This document shows positions 21,552 to 34,600 of a stretch of DNA of 64,000 nucleotides, one piece after another. The stretch covers positions 1 through 64,000 of the forward strand of contig CAKJVC010000170.1 in NCBI GenBank assembly GCA_918026815.1, given 5' to 3'. The position numbers and the translations under genes were made by a program. Source of the DNA: Chalara sp. BL73 (taxonomy: Eukaryota; Ascomycota; Leotiomycetes; Helotiales). Position 1 is the first letter of the stretch, and the number at the start of each line of letters is the position of its first letter. The notes below the pieces were generated by a model. The model was given only the letters and a program-made list of their open reading frames with translations, did not search any database and was not told the origin of the DNA.

Positions 21552-24500
21552 ATGGCAGGCTCGAGCAACTTCCAAGCTGATGTAGTGAACAACGGGATCG
21601 CAAATTCATCATTGAATGGCATCAAAAATTACAAGCACACCATTAAACCCGATGATGGTATCGAATATGAAACCCTCGGCGTAGAGATTAAGAAGTTCTC
21701 TAGTGCCATCGAGGTTACCTCTACTACTTTTACTACTGAAGGAGAGACTCATGGAAATTCATTTTCCAATGTAATCATTCTCGCAGCGTGGATTCTGATG
21801 CTCCGCTGCTATACTGGCTTCAAGGAAGTCTTCCTTGAGTATTTAGAAGTCCTGCCTCACGATACTACAAAGGCCTTTGTCAAGTCGATGGGCTTGACTA
21901 TTGACTTTATTGATATTCACAGCATTAGAGCTTTGACTGCTCTGATCCAGCAAGCTTACTCAGCTAACTTAGAACTAAACTTTCACCTTCAGCTCAAATG
22001 TAACTCCTCTAGGGCTTCGTCGCCAAAGGGCTATCTCAAATCAGCAGTTATAGTCCAGAAGGCCAAAACAGATGCAGGCTCGGCTCAAGAAGTCCCTTAT
22101 CTCGCCAAGGTAAAGAAACAACTTCCCACCAAAAAAATATGGATATTTTTGTAAATGAGAAAGACCAATGTCGGCTAACAATTACTGCTTGTGTCAGACA
22201 CTGCAAGCAGATATTACTTTATGCTATTGCAATTACGATGATGAGCGGAAAATACAGCTTCATTTCCTGCCTTCAATCATACCCAGAGCCGAAGTAGCGA
22301 ATATAGCAAATCTGTTCGCACAAGCTCTACAGTTTGTGACAGAAAAACCGGACGAAACCCTGCAAGAATACATGTCGTCCTGGGAAAAGGGCCAGCTGCG
22401 CCTCCAGAAATGGCCTAGTCAGATACCGGCAACCGTGGAAAGATGTATCCATGACGTGATCAAGCAACAGGCCAGTATCCAGCCTCAGGCTGTTGCGGTG
22501 TACGCGTGGGACGGGAAGTTTACTTACAGTGAGCTCGACGAGACTGCAATTCAGCTCGCACACCACTTGACGAGCTTCGGAGTTGGCAAGGAAAAGATTG
22601 TGCCGCTTTGCTTTGAGAAATCGGCGTGGACGATTGTTGCCATGCTTGCTGTGTTAAAGGCCGGCGGAGCATTTGTCTTCTTGGATCCTGCACAGCCAAC
22701 CAGCCGTCTGCAGGATATTATTAATGATGTTGATGCCGACGTCATTCTCTCATCACCTGAAAATGTGCATTTAATTGCTGACCTGATTAAGACGGTTATT
22801 GTTGTCAACCAAACCACCATCAACCAGCTCCCATTCCATCTCGGCGAGCCCGTCTTAGTAGGCGTTACGAGCCGGAGTGCCGCCTATGTCGTTTTCACCT
22901 CTGGGACGACCGGCAAACCCAAAGGAACAGTCATCGAACATGCGTCCTTCTGCTCCGGTGCATCCGTGCATGCCAAAGCGATGCATATGCATTCCAAGAG
23001 TCGGGTTTTGCAATTCGCATCTTATACCTTTGATGCGTGTCTGACAGAGATACTCACCCCCCTGATGGTAGGAGCGACGGTCTGTATTCCGCATGTTGAT
23101 GAAAGATTGCACGATATCACGGGAGCCATGAATCGCTTGAGCGTCAATTGGATGCTTTTGACTCCATCGTTTGCGCAGTTTATCAACCCATTGGCTGTCC
23201 CCAAGCTCCAAGTCCTGGTTCTAGGCGGAGAAGCCATGTCGCAAACCGATTTAACGACCTGGTCTGATAAAGTCACTCTTGTTAATGCCTATGGTCCGAC
23301 AGAATGCTCGGTTATCGCTGCAGTTAATTCTATCATCCACCACGATTCAGATCCTAGCAATATTGGGCGATCAGTAGGTGGCCATGGCTGGATCGTTGAT
23401 CCGGAAAACCACCATATCCTGGTCCACGTTGGCTCTGTGGGTGAGCTGGTTATCGAGGGTCCCACCCTTGCTCGCGGGTATCTCAACGACAACAAGAAAA
23501 CAAAGCAGAGTTTCATTGAGAATCCGACTTGGGCAGCCAACGTGTCCGGCTATCGGAGGAGGATGTACAAGACTGGCGATCTGGTTAGGCTGAATGAGGA
23601 TGGTACACTGACATTCATCGGCCGCAAGGACACGCAGGTAAAGATTCATGGTCAGCGCGTGGAACTTAGTGAAATTGAACATCATTTGACCGCCCACCAA
23701 CATGTCAGCCATGCCCTTACAGTTGTAGCTACGACCGGATATGTCGAGCAGCGTCTCATCGTAGTTGTATCACTCGCCGGTTCTTCTGCAGCAAAGCCTT
23801 ACGGCCCAACAGAGAAAATTATGCTTGTCAAACGCGATGACAAGACGGTTCAGGATCAAATTTCGAGCATCCGCAGTTGGCTTGTCGAGAGTCTCCCAAG
23901 GTACATGGTACCCTCGTTGTGGATAATTGTCGAATCCATTCCCCTGCTGCCTTCTGGAAAACTGGATCGTAAGATGGTCAATAACTGGGTGAACAACCTC
24001 ACAAAGGATGTTTATTACCAGATTACCGATTATGATGCCTCCGACAGCTCCAGTTCTGACAATGCGTCCGAAGATAGCTTTCCACCGCCAAGGAGTGTTA
24101 TCGAACTGAGGTTGCATCGGATTTGGGCTCATGTACTCAACCTGCCTCTTCACCTAAGTTTTGATCGTGGATTCCTGCACTTGGGCGGCGATTCCATCTC
24201 TGCCCTACAGGTTATGTCTAAGTGTCGAGCAGAGGGTATCAGCATCACTATTCAAAACATCCTCCGCAGCAAGTCCATCTCCGAGCTGGCGGAAACGGCA
24301 AAGCCCGTTGAATACTTGTCCTATGAAGAGGAAATTGGCGTGTCATTTGACCTCTCTCCCATCCAGAAACTTTGGTACTCACTGCCAGGTCAATCTCCAG
24401 ATTGCGCAGCAAGCCACTTCAACCAGAGCTTCCTGTTGCAATTAACTCGCCGCGTGAATGGACAAAGAATTCTAGACGCGATCGAAGAGTTGGTGTCTCG

Positions 24501-25660
24501 ACACTCGATGCTGCGCGCTAGATTTTCTGAATCCGGACCTGGATATTGGCAACAACGCATCTCCGACGATGTTCACTCATCTTACCGATTCCAGCATTAT
24601 AATATTACCACAATCGAGGAGGCATACCTTGTGATTTCAGAAACCCATAAAAGTCTGAATTTAGAGGTGGGTCCCCTCTTCGCGGCAGACTTGTTCGAAG
24701 TAGAGAGTGGATACCAAACCCTGTTCCTTGTCGCTCATCACTTGGTCATTGACCTTGTTTCGTGGAGGATTATTCTCCAAGATCTAGAGGACATTCTCGA
24801 GCACAGAGTTGATTCGTTGGAGAAACCACTACCATTCCAAGCCTGGAATAAGCTCCAGATCCAGCACAGCCAAACCCTGACCTCAAGTAAGGTATTGCCG
24901 TTTGAGGTCCCACAGGCAGATCCGGATTTCTGGGGGCTGAAAGCCGAAGACAACACATACAACAAGGTGACCCGCGAGACATTTACCGTCAAGCAAGCAG
25001 TATCTAAAGCACTCCTGACCGGCTGCCATAACGCTTTGAATACCGAACCTGTTGACATCCTGCTATCCGCACTATTGCACTCCTTTCGCCAGGTTTTTGC
25101 CGATCGAGCGCCATTGACCATATACAACGAAAGCCACGGTCGGGAACCTTGGGACCCAAGTATTGACCTCTCCCGGACTGTCGGTTGGTTTACTACCATG
25201 TATCCTATCACAGTGAACTGTGGCTCGGAGCTCATGGCCACCATTCGAGCTGTGAAGGATCTTCGACGAAAGATACCTGATAATGGTCGCCCGTATTTTG
25301 CCTACCGTCAACTGAATCCTGAGGGAGCGAATGCTTTTAGCTACCATTGGCCCCTGGAGGCAACCTTCAACTACCTTGGCCAATATCAGCAGTTCGAGCG
25401 AAGTGACTCACTTCTGCGGCCTGTTGGCCGTATGGCTGGTGAGGTTGCAGGAGCAGGTGGAGCGTCGGACGTGGGTGAACAGGCACCCCGGGTAGGTATC
25501 TTTGAAATATCCGCCGGCATGGTGAATGGCGAAATTGAGTATGCATTTATCTATAGTAAGGAACTCAATCACCAAGATAAGATCAAGGAATGGGTGTCCA
25601 AGTGTGGAGATACCGTTCAAGAAATTGTTTATCAGCTCATGAATATGGATCCGCAGCTAA
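21552..25660 (+). other. NRPS module 1: half-C, A1, T1, E1
   Basis: Residues 1 to about 265 are only the C-terminal lobe of a condensation domain. No HHxxxDG is present, so it cannot condense and this is the loading module. A1 (about 267-787) has FTSGTTGKPKG, YGPTE and SGKLDRK intact. By alignment to the GrsA pocket I read the code D-A-T-L-V-G-A-V-I-K, a mostly hydrophobic pocket. The T1 motif LGGDS has Ser at about 852. E1 (about 900-1340) has HHLVIDLVSW and FNYLGQYQQ, so residue 1 should be D. Exon 1 ends inside the half-C at residue 186. Confidence 0.85.
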
Positions 25661-28600
25661 CACTCGCCGACTTCCCGTTAATCCCTCTGACTTACGGCAG
25701 CATGGACAAGTTGTTGAACCAGGTTCTTCCTAGCATTGGAATACCCAACTTGGACAATGTTGAGGATATCTATTCCTGCACCCCAATGCAGCAGGGAATG
25801 CTTCTCAGTCAAACTCGGAACGACTCTTACTATGCCGTCCATATGATCCGTGAAGCAAAATTGGACAGCAGTCAAGTTGATGTCCACAGACTGCTTCAGG
25901 CCTGGCAAAACGTTATCGACCGCCACAGTACACTGAGAACACTATTTGTGGAAAGTGTTTGCGACGGGAGTTCATTTGATCAGGTTGTGCTCAGATCGAT
26001 TAAGGCGGAAACCGTACACTGGATGTGCGAGGATTCACAAGTCTTGAGTACTTTGCAGTGTCAAGCTGCTATGCGCTATGTTTCTACAGGGCCCGCTCAT
26101 CGGTTTAGTGTGTGTGAGACATACTCTGGGAGAGTTTTCTGTAAACTGGAAATTAGCCATGCCCTTGTTGACGGGAAATCAATGCAGTTGCTATTTCGAG
26201 ATCTCGCTCTAGCATACAACGGACAAACGAGACTCGCCAGAGGAACTCTTTACAGCAGCTATGTTGCTTATGTTCAAAAACAAACTGACGAGCAGAGTAT
26301 CCGATATTGGACTGAATACTTGAAAGGAGCCTCGCATTGCGAGTTCCCAACGCTTACTGACGAATTGAAAGAAGACAACCGTCTAGACTCTATCAGTATA
26401 GTTGTAAATGATCTCTCAGGCTTTTTGAAGCTGTCAACCGAGTGCGGACTCACCGTTTCCACCATTATCCAAACCGCCTGGAGTTTGGTCTTGCAGTCAT
26501 ACACCGGCTTCGACAGCGTGTGCTTTGGCTATCTGTCCTCAGAGCGGGATGCCCCTATTAATGGGTTACAGGATGCAGTTGGTCCTTTTATCAACATGCT
26601 TCCTTGCAGGATTAACTTGACGAACTCTGAAACGCTGACAAAAATTCTAGAGCGAGTCCAGGCAGATTTTGTGCGAAGTATCCCGCATCGAAGCTGCTCT
26701 TTGGCAGAATTGTATCATAGGTTAAACATCTCTCAAAAAGCCCTGTTCAACACAGTGGTCTCTTTCCAAAACAATTCTGGCAATCTCTGTTCGAATGGTT
26801 CACTTTTATCTTACATAGATATTTCATTTTATGACCCCACAGAAGTAAGCACTGTCGCTAAAAGCCTGATCAACTTTATTCTAACCATGGATCCTAGTAC
26901 GATGTTGCAGTCAATGTAGAGCTTTTGGATGACAGCATGACCATTGACATAAGTTACTGGACCGCTGGCCTCTCCAATGTAAATGCTACTCACCTCTGCA
27001 GCACGTTTGACCAGATCCTGAGAGATATGATTGCCAACCCTCAAAACACCGTTGGAGGAGTGGATCGGCTCAGCAGTTTAAGCATGGAGACTATTCGCGA
27101 GTGGAACAGCCCAGCCATAGAGGCTTCTAACGAGTGTCTACACACCGCAATTGAACAACAAAGTTTGTCTCAGCCACATGCCACAGCCATTTCTGGCTGG
27201 GATGGCAGCTTTACGTATGCCGAACTGGAAACTTTTACCGATAAGCTTTCTCAGCGATTATCAGCTTTGGATGTTGGGCCTGAGTGCTTGGTACCAATTT
27301 GTTTTGAGAAATCCGTTTGGGCGATTGTTGCCATGCTAGCTGTCCTCAAATCAGGAGGAGGCTTTGTTCCACTACATCCATCCTACCCGAAGCCCCGTTT
27401 GCACGAGATTACTGAGAGGGTAGGTGCCAAAGTGGTTCTTACCTCTTCACGTCTTCAGAGTCTCGAGCTGCCAGAGCATGTTACGCCAATTGAGGTATCC
27501 AATTCCATCATGGATTGGAGGCCTGAGAATTCAAGTATCAGTATGCAACGGGTTAAAGTAAGTCCTACTAATGCGGCATACGTATTGTTCACTTCAGGAA
27601 GTACTGGAAATCCAAAGGGTGTGGTAATGGAACACGCCTCGGTTGTATCCAGCATCAGAGCCCATGGTAAGGCGATGCACTTCAGCCAAAATTCTCGAGT
27701 ACTTCAATTCTCTGCCTATATTTTTGATGCATGCATTGCCGAGATTTTCACCACTTTAGTTCACGGTGGTTGTATCTGCGTTCCATCTGAAGCTAGCAGG
27801 ATGAATGACCTTGAACGATTTATCGCTGACCAACAGATCAACTGGGCTTTCCTGACACCTTCTGTAGCTCGTATTCTTGACCCAAACAAGGTTGTCTCGT
27901 TGCAAACATTCACCATTGGTGGTGAGGCGGTTGGTCAGGATACTATCAGCAAATGGGCAGGTAAGGCTGGTTCAATGAATGTTTACGGCCCAACCGAATG
28001 CTGCGTGTACTCAACCGGAAATGTGATTTTAGAGACATCTGCCCCAGAAAATATTGGACGGGCGCTCAGTGGAAGATGCTGGGTTGTGGATCCAAATGAC
28101 TATACAAAGCTTATGCCGATTGGTAGTGTCGGCGAGCTTGTGATTGAGGGCCCCTCTGTCGCTCGCTGTTATTTGAACGATGAGAAGAAAACTGTGGAGT
28201 CGTTTGTCAATGTCCCAGACTCATTTCCGCCAACCCAAAATGCTGCTTGCTACAAGATGTATAAAACTGGAGATTTAGTGAGATACACTTCTACAGGATT
28301 GATTTGGTTCATCGGCCGTAAGGATGCCCAAATTAAGCTAAATGGGCAAAGAATTGAGCTGGGTGAAATTGAATATCATCTCCAGCAGGTTGTCCCTAGT
28401 CCCTGCCAGGTAGCTGTTGAGTTAGTTTCAAGAACCAATAGTAATAATTCACATGCATTGGTTGCCTTTTTGAGTTTAGATGGCTGTGTAAAGTCTGAAG
28501 AGATACCGTCATTATTGCCCATGTCGAATAGTTTCCAGGAGCTGGCGAACGAGCTTAAGTCTGCTCTTGCCAATACGTTGCCCAAGCATATGGTCCCATC

Positions 28601-31600
28601 ACTGCTCCTTCCTATGAGCTACCTTCCTATGACCACATCAGGGAAACTTGACCGGCGCATGCTCCGTAAACTGTTTTATAGCTTATCCGAAGAAGTTGTT
28701 GGCTCGTACAAGCTTGCAAAAAAGGTCAAGGAGGGTCCAGTAACCGTCAGTGAAGCCAATATGCAGCAAATTTGGGCCAAGACGCTGGGCATTCCAGAAA
28801 ATATGATTGGGATTGAAGATAATTTCTTCCATCTTGGCGGCGATTCCGTTGGAGCAATGAAGCTTGTCGCAGCTGCCCGAGCGGAGGGCTTTGATATCTC
28901 TGTGGCTGATGTGTTCCGGTCACCCAAACTTTCGGATATCTGCACCATAGGGACACTCGTTATGGAAAACTTTGCTGCGCCCATCAAACCATTCTCACTT
29001 ATTCCAAAGCATAATGCTGTTGACGAAATTTGGGCAGAAGTTGCTTCTCTCTGCAGAATTGAGAAGGCAACAATCGAAGATGTGTATCCCTGCAGCCCAT
29101 TGCAAGAGGGTCTGTTCGCATTATCGAAGAAGCAGAGTGGTGCCTACATTGCCCAGAGCATTTTTAACCTCCCATATCAGACAGACATCAAACGACTTGA
29201 GGCAGCCTGGCGAACCGTTGCTGACAAAGAGGCTATTTTGCGAACGCACATTGTACAGACGCGAGCAACTGGAACCTTTCAAATTATTTCTAAATCTGGT
29301 ATCCAATGGAACAAGTCGTCGTCTCTCGCGGGGTGCCTTGAAGAGCATAAGAAGCTCGTATCAGCCGAGGGTGAAGCACTCAACCAGTTCACCATTGTCC
29401 ATACCGATTCTGATGCTTCCCGCTTGATTTGGACCACTCATCATGCCCTGTACGATGGCTGGAGCATGCCGCTGATCCTCAAAAAAGTTGAAAATGTATA
29501 CAAGTTTAACAACTGTGCCGACTCTGTCCCATTTACAGCCTTTATTAAATATCTTCAGAATTCCGATTCCGAAAAGATGTGCGAGTATTGGACTTCTCAA
29601 ACAGCAGACGTCTGTTGCGTACAGTTTCCAAAAAGAACGTACGAAGACTATAACGTACGAGCAAACGGGGAAGCCTCGCACGTAATCAATCTTCAAAACC
29701 GCGTCAAATCGGAAATAACAATGCCTACTATTATCAGAGCGGCATGGGGAGCATTGCTGGCTGCGTATTCTGATACTGATGATGTTGTGTTTGGTGCTAT
29801 CCTTAGTGGTCGCAATGCTTCTATTTCCGGAGTCTCAGAAATGATGGGACCCACCATAACTACAGTCCCAGTGCGAGTCAAAGTAGAGTCGACTATGGCT
29901 TTGGGCGATTATCTCAGAATGGTACAGAAAAATACAGTCGACATGATCCCATTTGAACATGCAGGGCTCCAATACATTAAGCAACTTAACGTGGGTGCAA
30001 ACGCCGCCTGCGACTTTCAGAACCTACTAGTCATCCAACTAGAGTCACAGGACGACGAAGCTACAGATCTATGGGGATCTTGGGAGACAGTCGAAAACGA
30101 AAACTTCCATACGTACCCACTAACCGTAGAATGCGTTTTGGGCGACACCGATGTTCAGATCAAGGCGCATTACGATGAATCTTTGATTCCAGGATGGCAA
30201 GTGACTAACATGCTGCACCAGCTTGAGCAAGTCGTCAGTCAGCTCTGCTCGGCTAAGCCCCATGAAACTGTCGGCGAATTAGTCCTAGTTACAAAAGGGG
30301 AAACTGACTTAATGAGCGAATGGAACTCACCACTCGAAAGCATTGACCGCTGTGTGCATGATGTCATCAAAGACCAAGTGCTGTTCAACCCACAGGCTCC
30401 GGCAGTGTGTGGCTGGGACCAAAGCTTCTCATATCACGAACTGGATCAGGCGGCAGAAAAACTGGCTTCCCATCTTGTAGCTCTGGGTGTTGGTCCGGAG
30501 GTCATCGTTCCACTCTGTTTTGAGAAATCAGCTTGGACAATCGTTTCTATCCTGGCTGTTCTCAAAGCCGGTGGCGCATATGTGTCGCTAGACCCATCGC
30601 ACCCGTGGGAGCGCAAGAAGGCTCTTATCAATAACGTCGGAGCTTCCCTACTTCTGGCCTCGCTAACTCAAAAGCCCATATTCAAGGAATACGGGGGAAG
30701 GGTTGTCTACATCGATTCTGAATTTGTTACTCAGCTTGATGAACCCAGTCTAGGTTTATCTAGCCGTGCTTCAAGCATGAACTCAGTTTTCATCGTCTTC
30801 ACCTCCGGATCTACAGGAATGCCCAAAGGAATTGTGATGGAACATGGTGCATTTTGCTCCAGCGCAAATGCACATGGGCCAGCCTTGGGTATTGACAGAA
30901 ACTCACGAGTCCTACAATTTGCAGCTTACACTTACGACGTCAGCATGGGTGAAATTCTCACCACACTTATGAGGGGCGGCTGTATCTGCGTCCCCTCTGA
31001 CTCTGACAGATTGAATGATCTGGCAGGAGCAATCAATCGGATGAGTGTTAACTGGACATTCCTGACTCCCACTGTAGCTAGCTTGTTGCAACCCGCCGAT
31101 ATGGAAAAGCTACAGGTGTTGGTACTCGGTGGCGAGCATTGCACGGAGAACAACATTGCATCTTGGTCTGAAAAGCTCCGGCTCATTAACAGCTATGGGC
31201 CAGCAGAATGCGCAATCTGGAGCGCATACAATCCTGGAGTAAAACCAAGTGACAAGCCATCTCTCATTGGCCACAGGGTCGGTGGTTACCTTTGGGTTGT
31301 CGACTCGAGGAATTATGAAAGGCTTGTGCCAGTCGGGTGCGTCGGTGAACTTGTGATTGAGGGTCCCATCGTCGCACGATGCTACTTGAATAACCCCACA
31401 AAGACTGCTGAATCCTTCATCATTAGTCCCAAATGGACTGGCGACCAAAATCTGTCAAGAAAGATGTACAAGACTGGAGACTTGGTCCGCTACAACATCG
31501 ACGGCACGATTAGTATCGTTGGAAGAAAAGATACCCAGGTAAAACTACACGGTCAACGCATTGAGTTGGGCGAGGTTGAATATTATGTGAAAGAAAATAT

Positions 31601-34600
31601 TTTATCAGGTTTCCAGTGTGCTGTCGAGCTGGCAACCAGATCTGGTTCCCAATTTCTAGCCACATTTTTGTGCTCCGAGAACGATATAACTACAGATACC
31701 ATTGCCGGAGGGTTGGCATTGCCAATGACTGATCATCTGCGATCAATATGCCAGCATTTGTCCGCAGCCCTGAGGAACAAGCTGCCAGTATATATGATCC
31801 CCTCATTATACATCCCCATGGCTCGTGTACCGTTGAATCTCTCCGGAAAGCTCGACCGCCGTGTGCTGAAAGGTCTTATTAAGTCTCTTTCCGATGAGCA
31901 ACTTGCTCTGTACGCGCTATCCACTGGTTCTAAACATGCTCCAGCGACTGTGATGGAGCGGAAGCTCCGATTAATCTGGGCTGAAGTATTGAGAATCAGT
32001 CCCGAGCTTGTAGGAGCCCGAGATAACTTTTTTCACCTTGGAGGAGACTCTGTTAAGGCGATGCAGCTTGCTGTTTTGGCTCGGGGAGAGGGCATAGAGC
32101 TGCCCGTCGCGAACATATTCCGCTACCCTATTTTGGGAGAGATTGCTCGTGTGGTTATTATTGCGTCTGAGGGGCCTCATACCGATTCGAACCCATTTAG
32201 TCTTATCGGCTGCACCGAGTCATCCTTCCTTGACTCGGTCATTGAAGAGTGTTCGGTCCAATGCGGTATCGAAAAAACCTTAGTGCAGGATGCGTATCCC
32301 TGCAGTCCTCTTCAGGAAGGGCTCATCGCTCTCTCTGCGAAGCAAAGTGGGGCTTATATTGCACAAACAGTTTATAAGCTTGCAGCTGATATCGATATTG
32401 AACGTTTCAGACAAGCGTGGAAAGCAGTAATTGAAAAAGAGCCGATCCTGCGGACCAGAGTTGTACACTCTGATAGTGCTGGTACACTACAGGCGGTCAT
32501 TCAGGAGGAAACAGCTTGGCTGACGACAGATTCTCTTGCAGATGTATTAACCGAAAAGCTCGGTTCTTCTTCTCTCTTTGGAAAACCGCTCTCGAGGTAC
32601 GCCGTTGTTACCAAAATTGATACTCCAGTGGAACAGCATTTCGTTTGGACTGTGCACCATGCTCTGTATGATGGTTGGAGTATGGGCTCAGTACTCGAAC
32701 AAGTGGAAGCTGTTTATCGCGACGGGCCACCTAAAGATAATGCTCAATCAATACCATATTCCAATTTTATCCGGTACCTTGGAGAGATTGATCTTCCAGC
32801 AGCTCACAATTTCTGGAAGTTGTATCTAGCGGATGGACGCTCCGTCGAGTTTCCACCACAAAAATCATACTTTGGAGCAAACACAGAAGCTAGCTGCGCC
32901 TTTTCGCGCCTGATGCAGGTGCCCGAGAGAACTCATCCGGATATTACTCTGCCAAATATTCTTCGGGGTGCTTGGGCGATCCTCGTGTCAGCATATACAG
33001 GAACTGACGATGTCATTTTTGGTTCCATTATCAATGGTCGGAGCGCCCCTATTCCAGATATCACCAAGATCGTTGGACCAACTATAGCATCTGTGCCGAT
33101 CCGAGTACAGGTGCATAGAGAGCAGACGATCGTTGAATTCCTTGAAAAAATACAACTGGACTCGACCGAAATGATGCCCTTTGAACAGATTGGCATTCAA
33201 AATATTAAGGCTCTGTCCGACGAAACTTCGGTTGCGTGTCAATTCCAGAACCTGTTTGTGGTCAACGCCAAGCCGGCGACGAGCGATCTTGGCATCGACA
33301 TATGGTCAGCCACACCAGATAGTATAATTGGAGATGGTTTCCAAACCTATCCACTTGTGATTGAGTGCACCATTGGAGTTGATGGAATCAACGTCCACGC
33401 TCAATACAACTCAAGCACTCTCTCCGCTGAACAAGTTCAGAACTTGCTTGCTCAGTTCGAGTACATTGTCCACCAGCTCCACAAAGTTCACAACGACACA
33501 ACTGTATCCTCGCTGGTTGTCTGCTCGCCAGAAGATGAAGCGACAATTCATAACTGGAATGGTGATTATCTGGATCCGATCGAAGAGTGTCTCCACACCA
33601 TCATCAAACGATTTGTCATTTCGCAGCCAAACAAAACAGCGGTAATGGGCTGGGATGGAACCCTTACGTACAAGGAACTGAACGATTTCTCTAATGCACT
33701 CGCCCTCAAGCTGTCTGACATGGGTGTGAAGCAGGAAGTTTTTGTACCAATTTGCTTTGAGAAGTCGATCTGGTCGGTTATTGCAATGCTTGGAGTACTA
33801 AAGGCTGGAGGGGCTTTTGTGCCTCTCGATCCATCACACCCGGTAACTAGGCTTCAAAGTCTAGCAGCACGACTGGAACCCCCTCTTATTCTAGTATCAG
33901 AAGAGACTTTGGAGCTTGGTTCAAAGATCAACGATAGTGCTGTAGTGGTATCTAGTGCCTCCCTCAGCCAACTTCAAAGAGGCTCTGCACGCCGACCAGC
34001 TAGACTAACTAAGGTTCATCCTCACAATGCCGCTTATATTATTTTTACCTCTGGAAGTACCGGAGAGCCTAAGGGTGTCATTGTCGACCATACTGCCATT
34101 GTTACTAGCTTGACCATGGATGGCATTGCAATGGGCTTTAAGAAGGATACCCGAGCCTTGCAGTTCGCTTCCCACAGTTTTGACGCAATTATGGTTGAGA
34201 TATTTGCTACTTTAATGTACGGTGGATGCGTCTGCATGCCTTCTGAGGCGCAGCGTGTGGGTAATGTCGCTGCTTTTATCGAAGAATCAAAGGCCAATTG
34301 GGCGTTCTTTACGCCATCTTTTGCAAGACTACTCAATCCTGCTGATGTTCCAAGCCTAAAGCGAATCATTGTAGGCGGCGAACCTTTGACTATGGATGAC
34401 ATAGAAACATGGATGCACACTAAGATGTTCATTCAAGCATATGGACCAACTGAATGCTGTGTTATCTGTGCAACACATGGTCCTCTCGAAACCAGACCCA
34501 ACGTGCCGAGCACCATTGGCCGAGTTTTCTCCGGCTGGTCATGGATCGTCGATCCCAACAACCATGAGCGTTTAATGCCTTTGGGAGGCATTGGAGAGCT

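Noticed and set aside
22110..22197. Alternative donor GTAAAT at 22151 for the first NRPS intron
   Set aside because: It would leave the exon in phase 2 and put exon 2 out of frame; the donor at 22110 keeps phase 0 and matches the intron position of the other four.
25072..25383. Antisense open frames within the NRPS (for example 25072-25383, 36728-37120, 46622-47104)
   Set aside because: Long antisense frames are a by-product of the codon composition of the sense strand and lie within conserved domains.
22168..26919. Reading the NRPS as separate genes at each large open frame (starts at 22168, 26925, 41276, 45957, 50621)
   Set aside because: Each break coincides with a GT-AG intron of 47-88 nt that keeps phase 0 and rejoins a single C domain, so one gene is far better supported.
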